Assembly: GCA_037501455.1 (NCBI GenBank)
Contig: CM074857.1
Span: forward strand, 31,640,001-31,704,000
Reading direction: 5' to 3'
DNA: 64,000 nucleotides
Source of the DNA: Lantana camara
Lineage: Eukaryota > Streptophyta > Magnoliopsida > Lamiales > Verbenaceae
Numbering within the stretch: the first letter of the stretch is position 1; every line of letters starts with the position of its first letter. The translations under genes were made by a program, and so were the position numbers. The notes below the pieces were generated by a model. That model was not told the origin of the DNA. It did not search any database and was given only the letters and a program-made list of their open reading frames with translations. Of this stretch, positions 13,332 to 25,449 are shown piece after piece.

Positions 13332-14814
13332 CTACAACTTTGTATTGTTGCCGATAATGTTACTTGAGTTCAATTTTGAAATTTTTTAAAAATTATTTTT
13401 TTCCTTGTACAGTAAAATTAAATGATGTTTAATATCCCGATCAAAATTTACAAGCTCCACTGGATTAGTAAAAAAATTAAATGATGTTTAATTTAAAATG
13501 ATATGGTCTAACAAATTCAATTATAATATTCAAGCCTCGTACAGTAATTATATTTCAATAATTAAAATATAATACAACATAAACCTTCCTTTGAAAACTC
13601 ATGCTCAAGGCCTAGAGATATTGGGCCGATAATAATGAAGAGAGAAGAATTAAGGTCAGGAAAGGTTGGGTAATTTTCAGGTTTGGATATTCATGGGGAA
13701 AAATCCAACCTAAACCTATATTTAATTAAGTTTTGAGTTTGGATAAAAATTAAATATATGAGCTTGGATTGGATTTGGAGAATTAGTGTTTGAGTTGGAT
13801 ATTCCCCACCCAATGTCGAGCCTACTTTGACCCATTTATCTATTGAATCTCTCCAAGTTTACTTGCTTTCACTTAAGTTACTTTAATGGCTTGTTTTAGT
13901 TATTCCTTGCTTAATTTAGTAGTTGACTACTCCTCTTTACCGGTCTATAGATTAGAAAACGGTGTGTAGTGATTGATTGATCTCCCTTACTTTAGGTACA
14001 ATACCCTTTGTGGTATAACTATTTCGACATACACTTGCACAATTCAGATTTAAAACTTTTGATTTTGATAGTCCTTTTCCAAGTTTGCTACCTTACCAAG
14101 CCTTTAATAGCCCTGAAGGTTTAACCAAAATTTGAGATCTAATAGCTAGCCAGGACTAGAGACATCTTAATGAAGTTAAAACATCTAACAAGTTCTTGGC
14201 ACGTAGATTACTGCAGAAACAAAGGTATATAACTCGATGGAATTAGATAACAGATTATTGATAATTCTTCACTAATTACAGAATAATATAGTATATATAT
14301 TAAATTTACTGAGACAACAAAAAGTCCTGAGATAGACTTAGGTCTAAAGTTCTAGTAGATCTTGATTGATGCCTAATAGAAGTTCTAAGCCCATGGAAGC
14401 AAATCTAATGATGAAAGTTATAATCAGCTATAATTCCAATGAACGAGTTCTAAACTGCATACTTATTGTGAACCCATTTTCACTCTAATAAATATATTGA
14501 TTATGCTAACCCACTTGAAATACATCATTATTAACAAGTCAAATCCTTATCGGCTTAAATAATGAGATCTAATTAACCCATTAACGATGAATTTAGTTTA
14601 TCCAACAATTTATGTGTCTATCTATTCTTTCAAATTTCACTTCAAAGTGGAGAAGAAAATTAGTGGTACCTAATATCTCCGTTACACTAATATAACAATC
14701 TAAGCACTTAGAAGAGAAAAACAAAATTACTTCTATATACTAGAAAATTACCACTTGCGACTGTTAATTTCTTCCTCAAATTAGCACTAATAATAAACAT
14801 AGTTATATACATAC
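13332..14814. other. AT-rich spacer, no gene seen
   Basis: Non-coding sequence between element 1 and the TR-GAG-like element. Around 13675-13830 there is a loosely inverted pair built on 'TTGGATATTC..GGGGAA' and 'GGATATTCCCC', possibly the remains of a MITE. It is too degenerate to call. Confidence 0.6.
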
Positions 14815-15418
14815 TGATGTGGACCATTTTTGCAGAATTAATTTAATTAGAGAAATAGAGGAATAAAAGTAATTGAAGAAAAGCCAAGAAGCTGAGAAGA
14901 ATGGGGAAGACCGAGTCAAGGGAAAGACCTGTTGGAGCTTTTGAATTCTGAAGTGGCCCCGTGCCTTAGATTTCTCAACCGATTTCTGAATAGAATAAAA
15001 AGGAGAGAGAAAAGGGCAGATTCATTCAATGTAACTCACAGAAAACCCTATAGACTTCAGACTCTCAAAGATTATCACTGCAGAAGAGCCTCAAGCAACT
15101 GCAACTTCTCTCTAGCATTTTCTATTATTTTTTCCCATATTCTCATTAGATCATCACTTGTCGCAGTTATTTTAGATTATTTTCCAGAATTATTATTGAA
15201 TTATCACTTGTACGATTGAAGGCAGAATCTAGAAACTCAGAAGACTGTCACCACTGTATATTTTATTATAATCTCGTTATTGCAATTGTTTATTACTCTG
15301 TTTCATTATTTGTATTTAATATCACTTTTCTGGTTCATTTCATTCTACAGCTTGCTTCAATCCCAATTCCCCAAATATAAATCGTGTTGGTATTTAGTCA
15401 TTTTTTTGGCAAATATCA
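14815..15418 (+). repeat. 5' LTR of TR-GAG-like element
   Basis: 604 bp. It differs from the 3' copy at about 30 positions by eye, roughly 5 %, so the insertion is much older than Tat element 2. Confidence 0.92.
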
Positions 15419-15420
15419 TC

Positions 15421-15438
15421 TGGCGCAATCTGTGGGAA
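15421..15438 (+). other. Primer-binding region of TR-GAG-like element
   Basis: TGGCGCAATCTGTGGGAAA lies directly after the LTR, matching the Tat consensus TGGCGCCGTCTGTGGG except for two bases. I did not assign the primer tRNA. Confidence 0.65.
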
Positions 15439-15481
15439 AGCGAATAAATCGAGCAAAAGGCGTGAGTTCTTGCGATTTTCC

Positions 15482-17222
15482 ATGGCATCCAAGACCGGAT
15501 CTAGCAGTGTATCAACTCCAATTAACCCGTTTGCTTTGGCCATGACGGGTGTTGAAAAACCGGTTGGTAGTGCCTCAAATCCCCTCCTCATTGGAAGTGT
15601 CCCTATAATAACCAATGCAACCCGCATTACGGTTACGGGAGTCACACCACTAGCCAAGGATAACGCGGATCTCCTGGAATCCAGCTCGACGAGAGGTTTA
15701 AAGAATCCGCGAAGTGAGAATCTCGAAATTAGGGGTGCAGGCCTGCTGACCCCTCCATGTGCATGGGGCTCCTCACCTGGAAGGATGTTCCTGCCTGAAA
15801 GACTGAACCTGCCCGCTGGAGCAGGCGGGCTACCAGCCGTCTGCTGAAGAGCTGGAAGCATTGCTGAACCATACCTCCAACCCCCAGCAGACTACCAGGG
15901 TGACTGATATACCTGGAGGGGCGTCGTTAGGGAGCAGCCCCGCCACCATACGCTGTAGGACCGACAATTAGAAGAACAGTGGCACCTTCAACTGGGGAAG
16001 GCCTAGCTACAATGAGAGACACTCAGATGCTACAGGGAGCTGGCGGGACCGGAGCTTGGACTGCGGGTAGAGCCGCATGGCATCCGGTGGCACCACCGCT
16101 ACCTATGGACTACCAGATGGGAAGAGGAGAACCAGGCTTACTTGAGCAGCCTGACTGGGCTGCCAGGTTGTAGCAAAGGCTGGAAGATATGGAAAGACAG
16201 GTGAGAGCAGGCCCTGTCAGAGTGACCAAGAGGGGTAGACCCTTTAGCCAGAGGATACTGGCAAATGAACTCCCACCAGGCTGCAAGACATCCGGGCTGC
16301 CAGAGTACAATGGTGCAACGGACCCCCGAAAGCACCTGGATCGGTTCGAGAACTTAGCTCTACTGTACCAGTATACTGAACGGATGAAGTGTAGAGTGTT
16401 CCTGACCACGTTCACGGACAATGCCCAAGAGTGGGCACGACAGCTCGAGCCTGGATCTATACACTCCTTTGAATAGTTATCTTCACTGTTCTTACATCAA
16501 TTTGCTAGCAACAAAGGCTATCAGAAGGCGCCCAATGCCATTTTCGCAATAAAGCAGAAAGAAGGGGAGTCTTTGAGGAGTTACATCAACAGATTCATTA
16601 AAGCGGCACTGGAAGCTCCTTCTGCTACTGTGGAAGTACATGCTAGTGCCTTCCAGGAAGGCCTTAGGAAGGGAGCATTCTTTACTTCGTTGGCTAAGAA
16701 GCGGCCGACCAGCTGGGATGACCTCCTGACCAGAGCGGAAAAGTATATCAATTCCGAGGAAACAGAAGCTGGAAAGGATGAGTCGACAGCTGACAGACGA
16801 AAGGAAAGGAAGGAGGATGGATACCTGCCAGCTCCAGCTAAAAGGATAAGAATACCTGAAGGGCATACACCAAGCTGCACACAATGCCATCACAAACTTT
16901 GATGCAGATTCAAGGAACGGGACTTTTGAATTGGCCTAGAAGCTCGAAGGATGGGCCCCATAATCCTCCTTCTGAGAGATTTTGCCAATTTCACGATGAC
17001 TACGACCACGACACCAATGAATGCCAACACCTACGAAATGAAATTGAAAGGCTAATTCAGGAAGGCTACTTACAAGAGCTGATCTGTCAAGATCGAGCGA
17101 AAGGCAGGAAGATGTTCCCAGGACGAAATGCAGCCAGAAGTAACTTACCTAAAAGGAACGCACCAGGACCAGGAAGAAACCTATCGGGAAGAAGACCACC
17201 AGAAAGGAATCCCCCCGGCTAG
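15482..17222 (+). pseudogene. Degraded gag of TR-GAG-like element
   Basis: The reading begins at ATG 15482 (MASKTGSSSV). The capsid-type region (16189-16770) includes 'NAQEWARQL', 'ESLRSYINRFIKAAL' and 'TSWDDLLTRAEKYI', blocks also seen in the Tat gag of element 2 (AQEWYKRL, ESLRSFFARFNKEI). A zinc knuckle of the form C-X2-H-X4-H-X4-C (CQFHDDYDHDTNEC) follows near 16984-17025, then a basic, arginine- and proline-rich tail. Stops and frameshifts occur, including a TAG at about 16474 and a frame change between the capsid and the knuckle near 16880-16900. Not functional as it stands. Confidence 0.85.
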
Positions 17223-17279
17223 GACTACGGCAGGAGGGATCAGGTACCAAGGGTGGACGAACAGAGAAGATATCCCTCA

Positions 17280-18241
17280 CCATAAAGACCCTTGATTCGA
17301 GCGTCGATTGCAGAACCAGGAAGTACATGAGAAAGTGAGCTGGAGGAAGATCCTTAAGAGAGCAGAAAAGTTGTAACCTGTAGGAAAGCTGGGCCACAGT
17401 TGAGAAGGGCCCCTCAAAGTTGCGAAAATTGCAGGATGCGAAGCCCAGAAGCTGGAAGACACTGAAGGAATAAGGTTACCTCAACCTTGAAATGCTCAAG
17501 ACCTAAAAGGGTTTTTTTGCTGAGCAGACAGGCAGCCTGCACACCTGGAAGAAAGGCAGAAGGAAAAACGCACCATAAGAACTTCCAAGTTCTAATGCTT
17601 TCGTTTGCATATTTGATAATTGTTTACATTAACTTTCCGATATTTTAACTCATGAGAAGGAAGTAAATTATGTCCTATGTGATTACAAAGTATTGATGCT
17701 CTATTAGAATGACTAACTCCATGAGATTTGTGAGAATGCATTATGATGAGAAAAGAACCATCTTGTGTTACTCTCTGAATGCATCATATTATGGTTGAGT
17801 CGACAGTTGAGACAGGCACATGTTAAGCCTCTGTGGCTATACTACTAAAAATTTGAACATTTTCAATGATTGATTATCCGGGATAAAGGGGGCACACAAA
17901 TAAGTCCCTCTTGGGAAGGCGCGCTGATTACGCATATGGCTTAGGAAGATCTGGAAGAAAGGCTCTTGGGAGTGATTCTCCACCTGCTCCTACCAGACGG
18001 GTTGGCCACCTAGCTGGAAGAAAGCAGTTGATGCTAGGGCCGGAGAGAACACCCTCATCAGAGCGGGATCTGGCAGTCTTTTACTATGAAAACGGTACCC
18101 TCATGAGCTGACGGATGCTGTAAGGGACCAGAGAAAACGTCCCTAAAGCTGCTAGCATGAAAGGTTAACCTTCAACTGAACAATAGAGAGCAGACAGACT
18201 GCTCTTACAGCTACTACATCAGAACTGCCTCCTTAAGTTGC
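17280..18241. other. Internal non-coding region of TR-GAG-like element
   Basis: Follows the gag tail where pol would begin in an autonomous element. No protease or RT motif is visible in any frame. Nothing else is recognised. Confidence 0.6.
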
Positions 18242-18249
18242 CCACCTTC

Positions 18250-19051
18250 TAGGGGTGGGCGTGGGATTCGGGGAAATCGGGATCGGGGAGGAAAAAATGG
18301 ATCCCTGTCCCGTCCCGAGTCGGGTACCCGATTTTTTCAGGACGGGATCGGGATAGGGATCGGGGAGCTCGCCATATTTTTTGCTTTTTTTTTTTTTGTA
18401 ACTCCAAACATACAATTACACACGCAGAGACGCTTATGGCTTTAATTACATTCTGACCTTCATGCCTTCACATTTTAAATGACACTTTTCCAATTTTCCA
18501 AATTCAGTTGCACGTGTTTTACACAGAAAATACGATATAATTTATACAAAGACAAAGCTAATTAATAAACTGAACTGAGAAATCAATTGCGTTCAACTTT
18601 CAATTTTCAAATGAAACAGAAAATCAAAAATTCAAAATACAAAGGAACATAATTCCATAAAAATGAACATTTATGATTTAACAGAAAACATAAGTCTAGA
18701 GGATCCGAAACATAACAACATAATTTTTTTACTCTTTAGACTTTAGAGTGATATTCTGAATCCATACAGTAGGTTTTTTACTTAAGTGTTATAATTTACA
18801 AATAATATTAAGTTATTAACATATTAAGTATATAATAAATTAATAATATAAATATTTAAAAAAAATAATTTATGTTGGGGAATTCGGGTATCGGGTAGCA
18901 CTTTGATACCCGATCCCGATCCCGAAAATTTGAGTCGAGATTGGGTACCTGTCCCGAAATAAAAAAACTCCCGATTTTCCCATCCCGATCGGGAAATACC
19001 CGATCGGGTCGGGATGGGTCCCGAATTCCCCGACCCGAACGCCCACCCCTA
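18250..19051. mobile_element. hAT-type MITE nested in the TR-GAG-like element
   Basis: Terminal inverted repeats start TAGGGGTGGGCG and end CGCCCACCCCTA. They continue into GC-rich 'CGGGATCGGG' sub-terminal repeats on both sides. It is flanked by an 8-bp duplication with one mismatch (CCACCTTC at 18242-18249, CCACCTCC at 19052-19059), the hAT signature. The 802-bp interior is AT-rich and non-coding, so it is non-autonomous. Confidence 0.88.
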
Positions 19052-21137
19052 CCACCTCCTGCTAGCCGGAGAAACAGAAATCGAAAAAAATAAACAAAGA
19101 CTGCATCAAACCAGATACCCTTGCAATATGAAAAACATATGCTGAAAAATCAAGTGTCCTAGACATTCATGAACGCTCGATGGAAGTGAGCGAAAACAAA
19201 AATTTAACGTGCAGCTCAAAGGAACCGAGCTCAACCTAGTAAATTAAATTCAGAAACAAACACAAGAGAAAAATTTTAAAGTCTTTGCAGGTTCAGGAAA
19301 TTCAAAGGAGATTAAACCTCCCTTGCGTTGTTGACTTTGCTGGAAAATTAGCTGCTCCGGCAGACGAAAAGGAGTGCTAGCTAAAAAAGTACCAACAGGG
19401 GGGGGAGTCGAACCTTCTGCTTACAGCTGTCTAGCTTTATCCCTGCCGCTGCCCAACCTGGCCGTAATACTTGCTGTTGAACGTGGAAGCCTCCACCTGG
19501 AGGGTACATTTAGACATTAGCTGGAAGTTTCACAAGAAGCTCAGCACGAGGCAATTCCTGCTGTTGATCTCAACCTCCTGCTACTGCAGCCTGCTACTGA
19601 GTTGCTGATCTCAGCCTCCTGTTGCTGAGTTGCTGATCTCAACCTCCTGCTGTTGAGTGGATGATCTTAACCTCCTGCTGAGTTGCTGATCTCAACCTCC
19701 TGCTGCTAAGTGGCTGATCTCAACTTCCTATTGCCGAGTTGCTGATCTCAACCTGCTGTCAATCCTTAGCACAGGGACTCCTTAAAAAATACTAGAAGAA
19801 AAAGCAACAAGCAGAGTACAAAGCAACAAGCTAAAAATAAAAAAATTGAAGATAATTTCAATCATAGTAGAGGAAGAAAGTAGACAATATTAACTTCAAC
19901 AAAGAATCAAAGGATGATTTAGCAAAATTTGCGATACAAAAGCACAACTTCGAGTATGTTTTCATTACAAAGAGAAGTTCAAGATTTCTGTATTACAAGA
20001 AAGCAAATACAAGAGAAAGTAGCAACCCAGTGCAATACTCAAAAGCAAATACAAGTGAACAAAATTACAAGAGAAAGTAGCGATCTTCATCCTCAAAATC
20101 TTTATCTTCAAGGAGCTGGAACTACCGCGCGCAAGCAAATTCCACTACGATAGCCATGAGCATCGCATCAACATGTCACCAAGTCAACAAGAATTCAAAG
20201 AATCAATTTCTCCCTTCAACAAGGCACACATAGCAACTAACAGCAAGTTCAGTTCTTTCCAAAACAACAATAAATTCCAAAAATCTCATCGGAGAAGGAA
20301 TTCTTTCCAATGGAGGCGGGGGTGACTGGAATAGGCGACGACGAACTAGCTTCCGATCTAGATCTGTAAGTAAGAGGTAATCTTTCAACATTTCACTACA
20401 AAAAAAAAAAAAAAAAGAGAAGTCTTGGCGGGGCTGCTCTCAGTGGCAACGCAGACCCGAATCTGCTAAAGCAAGAGAGGAGGTTAGCTCTCCTCTGTCC
20501 CCAAAAAAAAAAAAAAAAGAGGGGAAAAGAGAGGAAATATGGAGAAGGGAAGCAACGCGGCGGCGGCGTAGCGGCGGAGTAGCGGCAGTGGCGACGGCGG
20601 ACGAGGCGAGAAAGAAGCAGAGATTCTCGGCCCTTACTAATGAGAGATCAATGGCGGCTCAACGTTGAATGCGCGACGGCACTGTGATGTGAACACAATA
20701 GGAAAATAGAGAGAAGTTCTCAGATCCACAACCCTTATACCCCAGTTCTCCAGAAAAATCACCAAAAAGTGAGTGAGGAAAAAGGGTTTTCTGAAACTCC
20801 TACCTATGCGGCGACAACCGGTGCTGATACGGCAACCCGCGACGGCAAGTTGACGGAAGAGTGGTGGCGAGGTGTAACGCAGACCTGCAAATAAGAGGGA
20901 AAAGTTAAGCTCTCTCTTGTCAAACAAGCAGTAAAATGAAAGAGAGAAAAAAGATGGGAAGCGGCGCAGCACTGGCGTAACAGCGCAGCACTGGCGGTGG
21001 CGACAGGTGCCGGAGATCGACAAGAGGGAGGCAAAATCCTTACCTTTTTACCTGGAGAGAGAAAGAAGGGGTATTCAGTCGTCTGGCCTTGCAAAGAAGA
21101 TGGGATATTTCTTTTGAAAGAGACAAGGAAACCCTAA
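19052..21137. other. Internal region of TR-GAG-like element, non-coding
   Basis: No gene is seen. It contains a minisatellite (19558-19762) and imperfect repeats around 20400-20640 and 20860-21040. The latter are built on 'CGCAGACC..' plus purine-rich and 'GCGGCGGCG'-like stretches. Open minus-strand frames at 20637-21094 have low-complexity content and no family resemblance. Confidence 0.55.
19558..19762. repeat. Minisatellite, ~27-30 bp unit
   Basis: About six to seven imperfect copies of a unit containing GAGTTGCTGATCTCAACCTC. Copy lengths vary, so the array evolved by slippage and point change. It is internal to the TR-GAG-like element. Confidence 0.8.
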
Positions 21138-21724
21138 CTGTATGATTGGTACGATGGAATGGGGTGGGAATGGAATGAGCATTTTCATACCCATTCCTAA
21201 ATTCTTGATTGGTACAAAATATGATTGGGAATGCTCATTACTGAGGTAATATTCATTCCTACGAACATGGGTTTATCCATTCCTTAGATACCCCATGGTA
21301 TTAGCCATTCCCAATCTTCAAAATTTATTAACTTTTTATATAATGACCACATATTTATTAAATGTATATTATATTATTATTTTTTATTATTATGAATATC
21401 TATTCTCATTGAAAATTTAATAAATTGCATTTAATATATGTAAAAATAAAAATAAATATAAATATGCGATATATATTATATATTTAAAAATACATGTTCA
21501 ATATATTATTTTATTTATTTATAAATTCATAAATATACATAATAGATTAAAATATTCATTAAATACAAAATTTGACATTTATATTAATTTTAATTTTAAA
21601 TATCATACATTATATTAAATATAATAAAATCATATAATCTATGTATAAATATGAAAGTATTAATACCTTTATAATATTTATACGTATATATGTAAATCAC
21701 TCTCTCTTTCTCACACAGACACGC

Positions 21725-21782
<58 letters not shown>

Positions 21783-22114
21783 AATGTCATATTTATAACA
21801 CATTCGATATAAAATAGTTACAATATATTACATATGAAAACATAATATTGCTCAAAATATAAAAATTAAAAATTATATTAAAGTATTTTAATCATGTATT
21901 TCATCATCATATATTAACAATTTTATTATTTATATTTTTATTTGTAAATAATATAACCGAAATAAATCTAAATTTTTTATTTCATTCCTAACTTTATTAC
22001 TGAACGTACCAATCATAGGAATAGTATAATAAAGTCATTCCATTCCATTGACCATTCCATTCCAAAATTCATTTATTTCCTACCTCATTCCATTCATGCG
22101 TACCAATCATGCCG
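21138..22114. mobile_element. PIF/Harbinger-like MITE nested in the TR-GAG-like element
   Basis: The 5' end CTGTATGATTGGTACG and the reverse complement of the 3' end (CGGCATGATTGGTACG) match at 14 of 16 bases. The similarity continues inward through ATGGAATG-type repeats. Flanking trinucleotides are TAA on both sides (21135-21137, 22115-22117), as for Harbinger/Tourist elements. The interior is AT-rich, non-coding and includes a (TA)n tract at 21728-21776. Confidence 0.75.
21728..21776. repeat. (TA)n microsatellite
   Basis: About 24 TA units inside the Harbinger-like MITE. The open frames rich in I and Y here are artefacts of the repeat. Confidence 0.95.
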
Positions 22115-22993
22115 TAAGTGCTTTAGGATTCTCCAACTGCCCGGTGACATCACTCTTTTTCTCTTTGAATATCTAATATATCTATGATTCTTGGTACTAT
22201 AATTAATCTCTAGAATGTGAATTTATCCTATTGTTGCGGAAAAATTGTCTTGCTGCTTATCGTAATCAGCTGAAGAAATTTATGTTGACAAGCTGTAATA
22301 GTTATCTTTATGATCTTGGTTTATCGAGAATTATTACATTCGTATTAAGAATTGACATATTCTCCTTAATAAATTGTTCTGAGAATATTGAGTGATTGTC
22401 TCCAGGATTTAAGATATGAACATATTTCGAAATATATTACATCTTGGGAAAATATTTTACAGGAATTACGACCCTCTCTAAATTCTGGAGAAGAAGGGAT
22501 ATTTGCAGACACGTTGGGAAAGTTTTGTTGAGAAAAGTTGCATAAAGTGAAGAAAATAAAAGCGGGAACATGACATACATGGATATAAAAGCTGAGCAGA
22601 CGGGAAAGAAAAGCAGAAGGAATGCAGCAAGCAAAAAGGGATATGTGAAGGAAAACTTAGATCTCAAGAAGTAGAACGTCATCAAGTTCCAAGAAGCAGG
22701 ATGTCAGCAAGATTCAAGAAGCAAAATTCCAACTATGCCTTGGTTAGGCAGAAAGTCAGGAAGATCTCAAGAAGCAGAATTCCAACTATGCCTTGGGTAC
22801 GGGTCGCAAAGGTTGTACTCTTTTTACTCATGAGGGTTTTTCCAATGTGGTTTCCCAAGTGAGGTTTTTAATGAGGCAATACCGTACCCGAGAAGGAAGA
22901 TCAACCGTTTCAAGACGTCCAGAGTTGTTCTTCAAGATTTTACTACTTTCACAGCCGTCTATACTGTTCGACTGTAAGAGTAGGGGGTAGTGA
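22115..22993 (+). other. 3' internal region and polypurine tract of TR-GAG-like element
   Basis: Non-coding. A block at 22797-22880 (GGTTGTACTCTTTTT, then GGTTTCCCAAGTGAGGTTTTT) resembles a sequence commonly found shortly before the polypurine tract of plant LTR elements. A direct duplication of 'AATTCCAACTATGCCTTGG' occurs near 22723 and 22778. The tract AGTAGGGGGTAG ends just before 22994. Confidence 0.6.
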
Positions 22994-23598
22994 TGATGTG
23001 GACCATTTTTGCAGAATTAATTTAATTGGAGAAATAGAGGAATAAAAGTAATTGAAGAAAAGCCAAGAAGCTGAGAAGCAGGGGGAAGACCGAGTCAATG
23101 GAAAGACGTGTTGGAGCTTTTGACTTCTGAAGTGGCCACGTGCCTAAGATTTCTCAACCGATTTTTGAATAGAATAAAAAGGAGAGAGAGAAGAGGGCAG
23201 ATTCATTCAACGTAACTCACAGAAAACGCTACAAACTTCAGACTCTCAAAGATTATCTCTGCAGAAGAGCCTCAAGCAACTGCAAATTCTCTCTAGCATT
23301 TTCTATTATTTTTTCCCATATTCTCATTAGACCATCACTTGTCGCAGTTATTTTAGATTATTTTCCAAAATTATTATTGAATTGTCACTTGTACGATTGA
23401 AGGCAGAATCCAGAAAATCAGAAGACTATCACCACTGCATATTTTATTATTATCTCGTTATTGCAATTGTTTATTACTCCGTTTCATTATCTGTATTTAA
23501 TATCACTTTTCTGGTTAATTTCATTCTACAACTTGATTCAATCCTAATTCCCCAAATATAAATCGTGTTGGTATTTAGTCATTTTTTGGAAAATATCA
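22994..23598 (+). repeat. 3' LTR of TR-GAG-like element
   Basis: 605 bp, collinear with the 5' LTR and about 5 % different. It is followed by the CATAC target duplication. Confidence 0.92.
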
Positions 23599-23883
23599 CA
23601 TACATATGATCAATAAGCTTGTCTCTATCACTAATGGATATTTCTCTAATTAATTATTAACTGATGGTATTTATAATCTAAATCAATACTACGTGATTGA
23701 GTGCTTTATAAAAAACCCAACTCTTAAACCTAATAGTATTGGTATATGTTCAACTAAGTAATTTCGCACATTCAATGTATAAGAAAAAAAATTAAACTAT
23801 ATTTTTATATAAATATATTGAAATAAAATTCTTTTCTTTAATATATTCTATAATTATTTTAAACATGATTACTAATCTATCTA

Positions 23884-23886
<3 letters not shown>

Positions 23887-23953
<67 letters not shown>
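23887..23953. repeat. (TTA)n microsatellite
   Basis: About 22 ATT/TTA units at the very start of the candidate Helitron, an expansion of its ATTATT-type terminus. Confidence 0.95.
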
Positions 23954-23957
<4 letters not shown>

Positions 23958-25449
23958 TATAGTATAAAAGCACGAGTTGAGTTTTTGGTTTCTTACAAAA
24001 TACGGATCGCCTAAAATATCCTCACAATAATTGAGTCAATAACTATTATTTAAGGATAATGATGTAAATACATGTTATAAATTATTAATTTAACTATATT
24101 TAAAAAAGCAATTATTAACTTAAAATAGGATTCTTGCTAGAACTAAAATTTCTTCAACTTACCAAAAAAGATATATAGTTCAACAAGGATTGTTTTAATA
24201 TTAATATATTAATTAATTGTATTCAAAATTTATAATATAAGTTGTCTATTTTTAATTTTAAGACCTATAATTTAAGAGGTTATAATGAAATATGTCTAAC
24301 GAATATGAAACCAACAAATTAATTCACTTTATAAATTTTAATATAATTTTATAATTATGTAAAATAAAATATTATTTAAACTGAATGAGTTACATAAGAT
24401 AACTTTCAATAAATCAATCCTAATGTAAATCTAATTACATAAGTCCTTAGTTCTAATTATATAAGTTCATAAACTTTCTTAAATTATAATCATATTATAA
24501 TTATATGAACTTATCTAATTAACAAAATAATATAATTGAACGATTTATATAAAATATTTTTCAATAAATTAATAAATCCTAATGCTAATAAATCCTAATG
24601 CAATATATTTTAATTAACTAATACTAATATAATTATAATTATTTAAATCTAATTAACCATATAATCTTATTTTAGTTTATACGATAAAATATAAATTAAA
24701 CACGTAAAAGTACAAATAGTATTTTTGTCAGACCAAAGTTACTTTAAATTAAGAATCCTAAGGAGACTCAATGTGTGTACATATAAAAATAAGGTATAAT
24801 ATAATTTTTATAGTATTCGATTAAATATTTTTTAAATTTTTTATATAAATATACTCTTTTAATTATTTCTACTTTATACATAAAATCAATTATAAAAAAA
24901 ATAAAATTAACATAAGTCTGACATAATACTCATTGGAGAAATAAAAATAAGAAAACAGAATGCAAGATCAAATGACAAAGAGAATATAAAAAGGAGATAA
25001 TGAATAGTTAGTTAAAAGAAAGAATTACTTGATTTTAATTTATATACACACGCATACCAAAATTAAGGACAACTGTGAAATATCTTTACAAATATATTTA
25101 TAAAGGACATGACAAAGTGAGAATTAATATCGCATACAATAGTAAACAAAATTTTGAAGATTAGATTCAAAATTCCAAGATGTTAAATTGGGTCTCAGCA
25201 ATAGAAACAATATGGAGAATTTTTTAATTTAATTTGAATAAGATTGATCCAATAGTTATCAATTTAGCTCTACATTTTCCAAAGTAGCAATACACAACTT
25301 ATTAGTCAAATCAAAATTTGAAGGATATTTTGACTTGAGATCATTGCTCCAAAACAATGATACTTGAATAGTTTTCAATGTACTCGGAAAGGAAAAAAAT
25401 ACAAAAAATTTCCAGAGCATTATGCATGAGCAAAGCAAGGTAAATATCC

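Larger units (their letters stand above)
14815..23598 (+). mobile_element. LTR element with gag but no pol (TR-GAG-like)
   Basis: The LTRs at 14815-15418 and 22994-23598 begin TGATGTGGAC and end TATCA. They are flanked by a perfect 5-bp target duplication, CATAC (14810-14814 and 23599-23603). The sequence after the 5' LTR (TGGCGCAATCTGTGGG) is almost the primer site of the Tat elements in this window. A degraded gag with a zinc knuckle is the only coding relic; no protease, RT, RNase H or integrase is seen in about 5.7 kb downstream. A purine-rich tract (AGTAGGGGGTAG) precedes the 3' LTR. Two DNA transposons are nested inside (18250-19051 and 21138-22114). This fits the TR-GAG class of non-autonomous elements, presumably mobilised by a Tat-type partner; that dependency is inferred. 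Confidence 0.85.

Noticed and set aside
15394..15861. 155-codon minus-strand frame at the start of the TR-GAG-like gag
   Set aside because: It shadows the sense gag frame (15482-15847), which has family resemblance; the antisense frame has none.
20637..21094. Minus-strand frames of 96 and 128 codons as a captured gene
   Set aside because: Low-complexity, overlapping in different frames, built from imperfect repeats, with no recognisable domain.
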